In this document: positions 39,437 to 48,790 of the stretch, piece by piece | How the letters are laid out: every line of letters begins with the position of its first letter | Numbering within the stretch: position 1 is the first letter of the stretch | Assembly (NCBI GenBank): GCA_016703625.1 | Contig: JADJBP010000014.1 | Location: forward strand, 1-48,790 | DNA from: Chitinophagaceae bacterium | Lineage (GTDB): Bacteria; Bacteroidota; Bacteroidia; Chitinophagales; Chitinophagaceae | DNA: 48,790 nt | Direction of reading: 5' to 3' | Translations under genes and position numbers: made by a program | The notes under the pieces: model-generated | Database searches by the model: none | The model's input: only the letters and a program-made list of their open reading frames with translations | Told to the model about the DNA's origin: nothing

Positions 39437-40002
39437 TTACGTTTTTTGTACCTTATCTTTTCGCTCATCCCATTCCCTTTTCAGCATGGCGTACTGAAAC
39501 TCGCTGCCCCACTTGCCTTTAAAAAATATATTTTCAATAAAATGGCCCTCCTGCCTGAATCCTGTACTTTTCAATAAATTGATGGAAGCCATATTTTCAG
39601 CATCAACAATTTCTACAACCCGGTGAAGTTCCATTTCATCAAACAGAAAAGACAGAAGGCCGGTTAATGTTTCTTTCGCAAAACCTTTTTTATGTTCCAG
39701 GTGTGAAATGGTAATACCAATTTCTGCAATTCTAATATCATGCTGGTCCAGTTTAATGGCACAATCTCCAATCAGTTTTCCGGTTTCGTTATTTTCAATG
39801 GCATATTGTACCCATTCACCGGCTTTGCCAAAATGCTTTGCTGAATTGTCTTTTATAAAGGCTTCTGCCTGTTCAATGTCATTGTATCAAATCCCTGGTA
39901 CCGAACTGCAGGGTTAGATCGATATTCATAAAACCCATGAATGTCGCTTAATACAAGCTCTCTGATACTAAGCCGTTCTGTTGCAATTTTTAATATTTCC
40001 AT
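39437..40002 (-). CDS. GNAT-family N-acetyltransferase, RimJ/RimL-like (one frameshift)
   Basis: Start MEILKIATERLSIREL at 40002. The reading then continues DIEQAEAFIKDNS... EWVQYAIENNETGKLIGDCAI, the acetyl-CoA segment HLEHKKGFAKETLTGLL and MELHRVVEIVDAENMASINL, ending at 39437. The break is near 39885 in a GACATTG context. About 188 residues, typical for the RimJ/RimL type that acetylates small molecules or N-termini. It begins 6 nt after the stop of the MDR oxidoreductase, so it is co-transcribed. Confidence 0.87.
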
Positions 40003-40008
40003 TGTACT

Positions 40009-40968
40009 TTATATTGTTATAACCACATTACCCTTTTTATGCCCTGCTTCTACATACCTGTGTGCTTCTACAATTTTTTCCAATGGGTATGTTTTATCTA
40101 TCACAGGTTTTAGATGCCCGGCTTCAATAAGTTTGTTCAGAAAAACCAGGTCTTTGGCACTTCCGCTTGCCACGCCGCCTATAACTTTTTTGTTACCCGT
40201 CATCGAGATCCATAACCCCCTTAGAATTGGGCCCGGTGACATATGTACAAGCCGCAGGTAAAAGCCATTCTTTTTCAGCGATCTTACAGAACCTGAAAAA
40301 GGGCTATACCCTACCGTGTCAAAAACAATATCGTACTGCTCACCATTTTTAGTAAAATCTTCTTTCGTATAATCAATTACGGTATCGGCTCCAAGCGATT
40401 TTACCAATGCAATATTGCCGCCACTGCATACTGCAGTAACTTCTGCTCCAAAATATTTTGCAAGTTGTACGGCTGCTGTGCCTGTTGCACCCGAAGCGCC
40501 GTAGATCAACAGCTTTTGCCCGCTTTGTATGTTGGCTTTTTTTAAAAAATATAATGCCGTATTGCCGCCAAAGGGAATGACTGCGGCTTCGCCATAGGTT
40601 AAGTTTGCAGGCTTTATGGCAAGGATACCATCTTCAGGCAAACATAAATATTCGGCATAAGCGCCAAATTTCAAAAACGTTGATCCATAAACCTCATCAC
40701 CTGCTTTAAATCTCGTAACCGTTTTGCCCGTGGCTTCTATTCTGCCTGCAAATACAACGCCCGGTATGTTTTTCCGGGGCCGAAATAAGCCTAACATAAA
40801 CCTTACTGCAAAAGGATCGGCTTTCCGCATCCGTATATCACCGGAATTAACTGATGTTGCATAAACCCTGATCAATACTTCATTGTCTTTTGGTGCAGGC
40901 TTTTCTATTTCTTTAAGCTGAAGCACTTCCGGGGGACCGTATTCGTTATAAACAACTGCTTTCATCAT
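40009..40968 (-). CDS. NAD(P)-dependent MDR-family oxidoreductase (quinone reductase-like), copy 2
   Basis: Intact 319-residue paralogue of the gene at 27220. Same opening (KAVVYNEYGPPEVLQLKEIE), Rossmann motif YGASGATGTAAVQLAK, VIDYTKEDFTKNGEQYD and ending AGHKKGNVVITI. No zinc ligands. The two copies agree along their whole length, pointing to duplication or to separate acquisition of related genes. It precedes the GNAT gene by 6 nt. Start at 40968 or at the next codon (40965). Confidence 0.93.
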   Translation of the reverse strand: MMKAVVYNEYGPPEVLQLKEIEKPAPKDNEVLIRVYATSVNSGDIRMRKADPFAVRFMLGLFRPRKNIPGVVFAGRIEATGKTVTRFKAGDEVYGSTFLKFGAYAEYLCLPEDGILAIKPANLTYGEAAVIPFGGNTALYFLKKANIQSGQKLLIYGASGATGTAAVQLAKYFGAEVTAVCSGGNIALVKSLGADTVIDYTKEDFTKNGEQYDIVFDTVGYSPFSGSVRSLKKNGFYLRLVHMSPGPILRGLWISMTGNKKVIGGVASGSAKDLVFLNKLIEAGHLKPVIDKTYPLEKIVEAHRYVEAGHKKGNVVITI

Positions 40969-41016
40969 TATGACAGGTTTTTATGTTTGAATATTATATG
41001 CAGGAATTGATAAATA

Positions 41017-41036
41017 TAGTAATTATAGTTTCTATA
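41017..41036. promoter_or_regulatory. possible operator before the MDR oxidoreductase
   Basis: TATAGTAATTATAGTTTCTA-type inverted repeat (TATAG ... CTATA), about 50 nt upstream of the oxidoreductase start on the minus strand. The form resembles operators of HxlR-type regulators, but no such gene is in the window. Confidence 0.3.
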
Positions 41037-41081
41037 TCATAATATGTTATTATTAACCAAACATTTTTTCACAAAAAAACA

Positions 41082-41672
41082 TTATGGTATTATTACCTGG
41101 CCTGTATTGGCTCCAAACACAGCTTTGCGAAACCCATACTCCAGTTGTTGCATGGTTACCGGGATATCTCCCGGAAAAAAAGGAAAGTATTGCGGAGAAT
41201 TTTCAATAACTGTAGGGCTTACTGCATTTATGCGGATATCATTTTCCAGCTCAATGGCTGCTGCCTTTACAAAACCTTCCACGGCTCCATTGGCTGCCGA
41301 TGCATTGGCAAAGTTTTTCTGCGGGTCATGAGATAGTGCGCCGGTAATCAATGTAAATGATCCTTTGGCATTTATATAGTGTTGCCCGATAAGCACCAGG
41401 TTAATTTGTCCCATCATTTTCCCATCAACTCCTTTCCTGAATTCTTTATCTGTTAATTTTTTCCAGGACCAACATAAGTCGGGCCTGGTAGAAATAAGTG
41501 CATCAAATGCCCCTGTCTTCCTGTACATGTTTTCAATTGATTCCGGGGATGTAATGTCAACCTCAACATCACATCCTTTGGTAGCAGCAGTAATCACTTC
41601 ATGTTCTTTTTTAAATGCAGCTGCCAGGTGTTTTCCCATAGTGCCTGATGCACCTACGATAATTATTTTCAT
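41082..41672 (-). CDS. atypical short-chain dehydrogenase (SDR)
   Basis: Intact 196-residue protein. NAD(P)-binding GASGTMGKH at the N-terminus and the usual fold order to IRINAVSPTVIEN. The catalytic YxxxK is missing: the aligned segment reads ASAANGAVEGFVKAAAIEL, with Ala and Asn in place of Tyr and Lys, although the TGALS serine region is present. It may bind a nucleotide without acting as a classical dehydrogenase. It lies 78 nt after the AraC-type regulator in the same direction, which probably controls it. Confidence 0.88.
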   Translation of the reverse strand: MKIIIVGASGTMGKHLAAAFKKEHEVITAATKGCDVEVDITSPESIENMYRKTGAFDALISTRPDLCWSWKKLTDKEFRKGVDGKMMGQINLVLIGQHYINAKGSFTLITGALSHDPQKNFANASAANGAVEGFVKAAAIELENDIRINAVSPTVIENSPQYFPFFPGDIPVTMQQLEYGFRKAVFGANTGQVIIP

Positions 41673-41749
41673 TTTGTAAATTTTTATTTACGCAAAAGTA
41701 AATTCACCGGGGATTGGTAAGATAGGACAATGATGTAGTTGTGCAGGAC

Positions 41750-42612
41750 TTATCCGGAATTATGCCTGAAAGCTTCTGGGGAATGCCCGGTATGCTTCCT
41801 GAAGAATCTTATAAAATAGGAAACATCTTCATAACCCAGGTGATCGGCTATATCTTTAATTTGATTGGGTGTAGCCAGCAGGTATCTTTTGGCCTCGAGA
41901 ATAATATGTTCATTGATCAGTTCAGAAGCAGTTTATTAACAGAAGATCTAGTGATCCCGTTAAGCTGGTATTGCGAGAGATTCATGAGTGCAGTATATTG
42001 AGATACCTGCTTATTGGTTGCAATGTGCTTATCAAGCATTTCTAAAAATTGTTCAAAGCGTTCCTGTGTATAGGGAGTAACATTTGTTGACAAATCCTCA
42101 GCATTAAATTTATGCCTTACAAGTTCAATAAATAAAATATCCAGGTTGGCTTTTATGATATCCTGGTAACCCTCCTGGTTGTCATGGTACTCCTGGTATA
42201 TATATGCCAAAACCGAATGCATTTTTTCAAACCTGCTAAACTCCAATTGACAAAAGTTTGTATTGCTTGCGCTTCGTAATCGCTGGACAGAGACCTTATT
42301 TGCCGGATGGTAAAATTCGTTATTAAATTCCATTAGGTATCCCGTACTACCCGCTGTCAATTGAAGCTGGTGTACCTGGCCCGGCCGCAGGAAGAAAACA
42401 GAATTGTCAGAAATTTCATATGCTGTAAAATCTATTTCATGAGTGCCCTTTCCCTTTTGCAGGGCAAGCATAAAAAAGAAATCATGCCGGTGCAGATCAT
42501 GAATTAAGTTTTTACCATCAAGCAGATCCTGAACCTTTCGTATACTAAAACGTTCAGAAACAGGTAATTCCGGGCGAACAGCCCTGATCTGTCTTATGGG
42601 AATTTTCTTCAT
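41750..42612 (-). CDS. AraC-family transcriptional regulator (one frameshift)
   Basis: N-terminal cupin-like sensor domain (LHRHDFFFMLALQKGKG; FFLRPGQVHQLQL) and C-terminal double HTH. The reading stops at 41917 in the first HTH. One extra A in the AAA run near 41955 gives SSVNKTASELINEHIILEAK and continues through IADHLGYEDVSYFIRFFRKH to a stop at 41750, a complete AraC domain of about 287 residues in total. Probable regulator of the downstream SDR and possibly the MDR gene. Confidence 0.9.
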
Positions 42613-43062
42613 TTTGATTTCTTTATGGCTAATGTTTTTTATACAGAAGAAATTAATCGAAAAAAAATGAATTTCAGCATTTCACCTGAGCCTTTCATAC
42701 ATTTTGCATAACCGCATTGCTTTATTTTTTCAGGTGCATATTCTGTTCCAAGATACTTAACAATTTATACTCTCATTCCCGAACTTTATTTTTGCTATCT
42801 TCTATTTATCTATTATTTATATTCCCATTTAATACTAACTAATGAAACACTCAATAGTAAGCTACAATCATTAATTAAGTATTTGTATGTTAACGATTTG
42901 GTTAACAATTCTGTTTTGGCAACAAAAATATCTTACCATAAAAAAGCATAAACACTTACTAATGAAGTATTTAGACTTAGTATCAGGAGCACCCGATAGC
43001 TATCAGGATGAACTGCCGATCACATATCTAAAATTTCGGAATCTGCCTGAAATCCTTTCAAC
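42613..43062. other. 450-bp AT-rich intergenic region, no gene seen
   Basis: Between the AraC gene and the tRNA. A plus-strand reading (42887-43132) overlaps the tRNA and terminator and lacks protein-like features, so it is not called. No clear promoter box for the AraC gene was found. Confidence 0.5.
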
Positions 43063-43090
43063 AAAAAAAGCCCCGAATTGGGGCCTTTTT
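43063..43090 (-). terminator. rho-independent terminator after the tRNA
   Basis: Stem GCCCC / GGGGC around GAATT, flanked by A7 on one side and T5 on the other, so it can act in both directions. On the minus strand it directly follows the tRNA 3' end. Confidence 0.88.
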
Positions 43091-43091
43091 G

Positions 43092-43165
43092 TATCGGGGA
43101 GCAGACTTGAACTGCCGACCTTCGGGTTATGAATCCGATGCTCTAACCAGCTGAGCTACCCCGAC
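43092..43165 (-). tRNA. tRNA-Met-type (anticodon CAT)
   Basis: 74 nt forming a cloverleaf: acceptor GTCGGGG/CCCCGAT (first pair G-U), D arm GCTC/GAGC, anticodon loop TTCATAA, T arm GGCAG/CTGCT with TTCAAGT loop; CCA is not encoded. The anticodon stem TCGGA/CCCGA has one A-C mismatch where TCCGA would pair, which may be an error or a real change. CAT could also be Ile2 after lysidine modification. Initiator features (three G-C pairs in the anticodon stem, C1-A72) are absent. Confidence 0.9.
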
Positions 43166-43185
43166 ATAATATCTTAATTTCAAAG

Positions 43186-43268
43186 CCATGCAGACTTAAA
43201 CAGCCGTCCGCCCGTGCGGATATGAATCCGATGTCTAACCATCCGCCTTTGGCGGATACCCCTGACAA
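43186..43268 (-). pseudogene. decayed tRNA copy carrying two hairpins
   Basis: On the plus strand GCAGACTTAAAC, TATGAATCCGATG, TCTAACCA and TACCCCTGACA match the neighbouring tRNA in order. The D-arm part is replaced by a perfect inverted repeat ATCCGCC-TTT-GGCGGAT (43241-43257), and the T-arm side contains TCCGC-CCGT-GCGGA (43207-43220). It cannot fold as a tRNA. Confidence 0.65.
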
Positions 43269-43434
43269 AGCATGATGAAAGCTTTTAACAGCGGGTTGCA
43301 AAAGTAAAGAACTTGGGGCAATTTCTGAAATCAAATCAAATAATATAAAACAGGGGAATCAACTAGGGTTCCAAACCCCGTAAAGGTGCTTTTTTAAACA
43401 GGAATAAATCAGGAAAAGTGGCCCTGAAGAGAGA

Positions 43435-44166
43435 TCAACTGTAGATCCACATCAGCATTGGCTTTTTGGAAGTCTTTATATAATTGCCGATCACCGGTAA
43501 AAAAGAAGGCGTTACGGCCGGGCATCCGGCACTTTGAAATATCCGGCGTGGAAAGGTTTCCGTTTCAGGGATGTTCTTATCAGTATGTAAGAACGATGGC
43601 ACGTTCATATGCCCTGTTATTGGTACCGTCGAGCCCATATAATTTATAGGAAGCCATATGTGCCATTATAGGAACTGCCGATCTTATAACGGCCAACGGA
43701 GGTTTTGAAACTGTAGGGCATATTGAAAAATACCAGCTGATCATTACAGTTTTCTTTATAAGATCCAAAACCATGTGCTACCAGGGAAGAAGATACCAGT
43801 ATCTGCTTCAGATCATATATAAAAACGTTTTTCCGAAGGTATCGACATGTCTACCAGAAACCATAATCGGCATTGTAATTATTTGCTTTTGCATAAGCCT
43901 TAAGGAAACTGCCTGTTGCTTTAAAACGATCCAGGGCAACCCTGTACTTTGTTTCAATCACGTTAGCGGAACTATCCGGAAGTTTTGAGATCAATTGCCG
44001 GGTAACGGCATATTGGGAAATGAGTTAAAGGAACGGCAACCGGGTTATCAGCAGATGCGGTTGCATCCGGCTGCATGTTAACCGTTTGATACAATGCTTT
44101 ACTTTACCGCATCTTTGATACCGTTTGTAAAGTAACCAAAGTAAATAAACTTATAACTATTTTCAT
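43435..44166 (-). pseudogene. murein L,D-transpeptidase, YkuD_2-like (multiple frame breaks)
   Basis: Start MKIVISLFTLVTLQ at 44166 reads as a signal peptide. In shifting frames the locus then gives FLKAYAKANNYNADYGFLVDMS, IPSEKRFF, SSLVAHGFGSY, FKTSVGRYKIGSSYNGTYG, LYGLDGTNNRAYERAIVL and SAGCPAVTPSFLPVIGNYIK. The last holds the catalytic Cys of the SxGCPA motif. Family members act on peptidoglycan cross-links in the periplasm. At least five frame breaks in 730 bp, far more than elsewhere in the window; they could be true decay or poor consensus near a contig end. Confidence 0.72.
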
Positions 44167-44441
44167 CCTTATTGAATATGCTTTTAGATTTTTCTAATAA
44201 AAACCAATATATATGTTCAACTTGCAAATACCATGCTAAATATACTCCATTTTACAGGATTAACAGTACTTATCCCTTTCTGGCATACAATTAGTAATTC
44301 ATTAACTATATGTCCCCGTTCAAACGCAATTGAAGCAATGATGTATATCATTTTTTAATATCCTTACATGAGTTACCTTGAAACTGTTAAGTGATACAAC
44401 TCAGTTGACCGGTGAACATATGTTAGACTAAAAACAAATAA

Positions 44442-46540
44442 ATGCCCAATCTTAAAATAAAACTACTGAATTCTGTCAAAGCAACCCGGATTCTGCCGGC
44501 ATTTTGCCTTATGGCCGTAATGCTGTTGTTCTCCTTTACTGCATTGGCCGGGGAAAACCCCGACTATGCAAGGTCAAAAGAAAGGTTGCTAAAAGTTTTA
44601 AAAGAAAAATATATTGACAAGGCTTATATCCAAACCATTGAACGGTTCTACAATAACACCAGTGATTCATTAATAAAAAAGTTCACCGTTGATAGCAGGC
44701 CTAAAAGACACCTTTGCGAAACCGATTGATATCACGTATAACAGGATCAATGCAAATGCCACTACTTCACTGGCCATACCAACATTGAACTATAATTTTA
44801 AGCACAGTTAAGAGCTTGATAAAGGAATCGGTTAATCCCCTATTCATGAGAATGTTACAAAGTAAAAATACTGCAGTCGGTATTTGATGGACTCACTCTA
44901 CGCGACAGTATCCGTACCTTTGTTGGCCTCCGAAATGTATTACGAACCGTATTTTATTTCGCAATATTTCTGCCCCAATATGCAATCTATAAAGACACGT
45001 TGCTTTATTTACTGGCCAATGGTGCACCCGGAGATACTGATACGTAAAACTTACCGATAAGGATACGCTGTATACCAGCCTTGTGAATAAAAACAATAAA
45101 ATAACCGTAAAGGCTGTTTTGCTTTACAGCGATGGATGATTATTATGGTAAACAATCCTTTAGTTTTAGTCATACTGGAAAACAGGATCACGGCAGATTC
45201 CATAAAGAAACTGACCCTTGTTCCACAGGAGTATTACCATGCGTTTGTTGAAGAAGCGATCCGGCTGCATACCAACCCGGATCCCGAGATCAATACTTTT
45301 TTAAAACATCCCATAACAGAACTGAATAAAAAATTTGCAAATTATTATTTCATCAAGGAAATAAATGACCTGCATGAATCACCTGACAATACCCGGTTCA
45401 AAGTGGTACACAAACACTTCGTACTGTATTTTTTGCCCGGCCGTTGTGAACTGGTGATGGAAGGCAGCAGCGCCATCTATACGTCAAGTTTTTTTTATGT
45501 ATATAAAAATTCATTAAAGAAACGTCAACCGAAGGTTTAAATAAATCTTTGATGATATTGGTTTTACCAGTTTGACCAGTTCATTCCAATATTTCCGATT
45601 ATGGTTTGGTTGATGACCTGGTTGATAACCTGGAACCAGAAAAAAGTAGCTGAACTGCTGGAAAATACCTCTTTCAATCTTCCCAATAAACAGCTAACTG
45701 AAACGAGATCAAACTGAATGCGATGGCCATGGCGGAAATACTGTACCAGGTCAGGCACCACAAAAATATCATGGCCGGTTTGACCGGGCAGCTTGAAAAG
45801 ATTAGAGAGCCTGCCAAGGATAAAAAATCATTTTATGTACCGGAGAATGTACAGCGGGCTGAAAGACATCATGCAGGACAAGGTAAAATATGAAAGCGAC
45901 ATTACGTATGATGTTCTCAAAGTAAAACGCCTGCAAAGCAACAACAGCATCGTTCAGGCATGTTTTTTTTACGATGACGACGATGGCGTTACATCTTTCA
46001 GCAGTACCGCTTCTATGATGATAAAACCTGGGACAAAAAGACCTGGGTAATTATATTGTCTTTAACAGCAGAACAGGCATAACATGAAAGTGTACATGAA
46101 TAAACCAAAAACAGTACCCGGTTGTGATTCGGCACAGAATGAGATGTTACTGGCCATTGAACAGGCAGGCTTTGAAGTTACTTCTGTTTATCCACAGGGG
46201 CATGGTTATCATTTATCCCAGAGCCTGAAAAAGATGACCGCTTCAAGCCAGTTTGTATTCCTGGGATCCTGCGGCTATAACCAGGTATTAAAGATATTTC
46301 AACTGAACCCCGATGTGAATATCATTACCACCCGGAGTGTTGACTCAAAGATCATCAATGACCCGTTACTGATAAAAATAAATAATGACCTGGTTTATAA
46401 TAAGGATATTGTGTGGGATGACCTATGGAAGGAATTCAATGCAATTTCAGTCAAAATCAACAAAAAGACCTTTTCGGGGCCTCCATCCTCCCAATAATTA
46501 TATTGGTATAAAATTCATCCGTAAAGTCTTTAATTATTAA
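44442..46540 (+). pseudogene. large secreted protein of unknown function, frame-broken
   Basis: The N-terminus MPNLKIKLLNSVKATRILPA leads into a hydrophobic signal-like helix ending FTALAGENP. Protein-like pieces follow in order in different frames: ARSKERLLKVLKEKYIDKAY, then IKKLTLVPQEYYHAFVEEAI, HPITELNKKFANYYFIKEI, MYSGLKDIMQDKVKYESD, and finally FEVTSVYPQGHGYHLSQS ... FVFLGSCG ... NPDVNIITTRSVDSK, to a stop at 46540. Together about 690 residues. I do not recognise the family. The GHGYH and GSCGG(Y) segments, about 30 residues apart, look like a His/Cys dyad of a clan-CD (caspase-like) peptidase. Confidence 0.6.
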
Positions 46541-46685
46541 ATTCTTTATTCTGATTATTGAAAATGACCATTTCGCAAAATTTTAATTTCAGTACCCGTT
46601 ATGAACATACGCCCTGGCCGGTTACCCGGTTAACTGCTTAGCTTTCTTAAGCTAAAAAAAAAAAGGAACCGGGGAAAATAACCCA

Positions 46686-48790
46686 TCAGGCATTCAGTAA
46701 AATACCCAACCGCTTTGCTGTCTTTTTCTGCATTGGGTAACATAGCATTTTCCAAAACAATATTCATGGGAACAGCAGGCAAATTCAGCGCTCCCATAAC
46801 TTCCACGGGCGCATCCAGGTACTGAAAACAGGCTTTTGAAATACGCCCGGCCAAAGCCTCGGTAAAAGAATTATTTTGTTGCTCTTCGGCTAATACCAAA
46901 CACTTACCGTGTTTTTAACGGTTGCAAAACCAATGCCTCTCATCTAACGGAATAAGGTTCGCAGGCCAACCACTTCCACCTGTCCCGGAAAATTTTTGGC
47001 CGCTGCTTTTGCCCAATACACGCCCATGCCATAGGTGATGACACAACAGCTTTCGCCACATTCTACCTGATCTTCATTTTCAGCAAACAATATTTCCTTT
47101 TTCCCAATGGTATAATATAATCTTGCAGGTTCAGTATTTTTGCTTCTTCGGTACCGGGTACCTTACTCCAGTACAAACCTTTATGTTCGAGCACTGACCA
47201 CCAGGTTGGGATCAAGAAAGGCTGCTTTTGAAGTGCCCTTTCATATCAGCTGCACTGCTGTGATACACGATCTTTATTCCTACGGTAAGAATGTACTCTT
47301 CCACAACCCCTGGTAAGGCCCACCGCCGCCATAAGCACCTACCGGCACTCCCGTATTAATGTTTGAATCCGGAAATTTTCCGCAGCTTAAATAACAGCTT
47401 TGAAATCTCAGTCACCAGCCGGTCTTCACCCTGCAAATATAATCGCCAAACTGTGCCTCTGACAATCGGTTTCAAACCAACTGCACACATGCCTAACGTG
47501 GAACCAACGAGGCTTCCGCATGACTGTATTAAACACCTGGTGATCGCCAAACTGCTCAGCCAGTGTGGCTGCTTCCCTGAAAACGCCGCCCAGCCTGTGC
47601 CCCACATCCTGACCGTATAAAAGCGCTTTCCGAAATCTTCCATGATCTCGCGGATGGCAAACAACAAAGCAGCATCTACCATCAACACTTTTCTTGGCTG
47701 TGGCGGCACCCGTTCGCCTTTTTCTTCCATAAACAGGTGGTAACAAAAATATAGTCACCTACTGTCGATGGATCCGGTTCGGGGCAAGGGCAACAGCACC
47801 TCGAAATGATGCGTGACCGCTTCGGAAGTTTCCTGTTCAATTTGAATCAATGCTTCTTCTGTTATCCCCGTTTCAAGCAATTGCTCCCTGAGTTTCGGTC
47901 CATGCCATCGGTATAACGTTTGGCCACATCCTCTTCCGTTCTGTAAAATTCTCTGTGTACACCGCTTGTATGATGACCGAGCAAGGGTACCTTGCATGTA
48001 CCCAGAAACGGGTGCCTGTCTCTTCTCACTTCATCAACCACATTTTTCATCACATCATAGCTCTGTAAAACATCGCCGCCATCAATGCTTATACGCTTTA
48101 TGCCTTTAAAACCTCTTTTACCATTTCATTGGCATTGCATGTTCGTGCTTCTTCCGAAGTAACGCTGATACCGACCCATTATCCTGCACCAGAAATAATG
48201 GGTAACTGGTGCAATGCAGCAAACTGGAATGATCTACTTACGCATCCCCCTTCAGTTACAGACGCATCTCCCAAAGAACAGAGTCACGACAGTGGCAGTG
48301 TGAAGCAGTCGGGTTGCCTGCAGTAACCCTCCTGTATTGTTAATGTCTGTTTTATTTAGCAGGGTGAATTTATTTTTTCTAAATATTTTATCCCTTCCGC
48401 AATACCGGTAGTGGGTATGGTCTATGTCCGTGTAGCACTGCTTTGACGAATGATGTTGGCTTATCTGCTCCCGGTAATTGGGGTGCGAATAATATTCCCG
48501 GCCGCCGCAAAAATATCATTGCCTCTTGGCCAGTAACTGAAGCAGAGTTCATAAGGTGAAAAATCCAAGTCCCAGCAGTAAACTTTCATCTCGGTAATAC
48601 GAACTTAATATAATCGTAGCGTAACCAATGAAATGGGTTGCCAGTTGAATGGCTTTCGTGACCCCGGCTGGTTGAATGTACATATTTGATATTGGCCTGT
48701 TTTCTTCATAGGCATGCCGGCCAAGCGGCCTTTCGCTGTACACATCAACCGGTATGCCCTATTAAAATATCCGTATCGATCATTTACAAT
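46686..48790 (-). pseudogene. 2-oxoacid dehydrogenase E1, fused alpha-beta type, partial and frame-broken
   Basis: From the window edge inward the minus strand gives E1-alpha pieces (VYSERPLGRHAYEENRPISN, YYRDESLLLGLGF; WGISVTSEEARTCNANEMVK; KNVVDEVRRDRHPFL; GHHTSGVHREFYRTEEDVAK). E1-beta pieces follow, ending FTEALAGRISKACFQYLDAP and ALNLPAVPMNIVLENAMLPN and a probable stop at 46686. This is the single-chain thiamine-diphosphate E1 common in Bacteroidota branched-chain or pyruvate dehydrogenase complexes. More than ten frame breaks are present, and the start lies beyond the window. Confidence 0.8.

Noticed and set aside
41693..41751. A sixth regulon-type promoter before the SDR (TGTCC at 41729, TACTTTTG at 41700)
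   Set aside because: The gap to the -7 box is 2 nt too long, the upstream repeat is AGTC at 22 bp, and GACA is missing.
42887..43132. 81-codon plus-strand reading across the tRNA
   Set aside because: Overlaps terminator and tRNA on the opposite strand and has no protein-like features.
46641..46672. Palindrome TTAGCTTTCTTAAGCTAA next to an A run as a terminator
   Set aside because: The A run is on the wrong side for a minus-strand gene, and no plus-strand transcript needs it there.
1..48790. CRISPR arrays, insertion sequences, prophage or integrase genes
   Set aside because: I saw no regularly spaced repeats, transposase motifs or phage genes on either strand.

Overview
The window looks like a contig from a member of the Bacteroidota, most likely family Chitinophagaceae (inference). 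Supporting signs are promoters ending in TAnnTTTG, weak or absent Shine-Dalgarno sequences, tandem ~800-residue MacB/FtsX-type permeases, LytS/LytTR-style and many-PAS sensor proteins, DUF5694, GlxA-type regulators and YkuD_2-type L,D-transpeptidases. Most long genes are interrupted by single-base changes in homopolymers, and adding or removing one base restores a normal family sequence. This looks like uncorrected long-read error. I therefore give whole loci and say where the frame breaks; the last ~5.4 kb is much worse than the rest.

Layout. 1-9.3 kb (minus strand): an efflux-type operon of membrane fusion protein, 68-residue secreted peptide, ABC ATPase and three tandem permeases (the last runs off the window). 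9.4-12.7 kb: two copies of one regulatory module (paired 17-bp operators upstream of a -24/-12-like promoter), one facing the efflux operon and one facing a 61-residue microprotein, followed by a sigma-54 response regulator and its histidine kinase. 12.9-15.4 kb (minus): an MBOAT O-acyltransferase and an SGNH-like partner. 15.9-20.8 kb: a histidine kinase with about eleven PAS domains. 21.5-23.3 kb: a beta-helix lipoprotein with a clear terminator. 23.4-26.0 kb (minus): galactose mutarotase, GlxA-type regulator and a small membrane protein.

26.1-38.4 kb is the most interesting part. Five promoters share one rigid architecture: TGTC, 7 nt, GACA, 6 nt, TGTC, 23 nt, TAnnTTT(G/A). They face (i) a small secreted protein, (ii) an operon of esterase, DUF5694 protein, MDR oxidoreductase and membrane protein, (iii) a 73-residue secreted peptide, (iv) a multicopper oxidase followed by a 39-residue protein with nine cysteines and a GNAT protein with a Cys-rich tail, and (v) a second microprotein of the DLWxIQRR type followed by a GT39-like glycosyltransferase and an esterase-TPR protein. 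The TGTC direct repeats start 21 bp apart, as in LytTR-regulator sites, and a 37-residue remnant resembling the start of a LytS-type kinase lies just before promoter (v). I interpret this as a local regulon; the regulator is not in the window.

38.4-42.6 kb (minus): lipase-like hydrolase, GNAT, MDR oxidoreductase, atypical SDR and AraC-type regulator. 43.1 kb: a tRNA with anticodon CAT, its terminator, and a decayed second copy carrying hairpins. 43.4-48.8 kb: heavily frame-broken L,D-transpeptidase, a large unknown protein with a possible His/Cys dyad, and a fused 2-oxoacid dehydrogenase E1 running off the window end.
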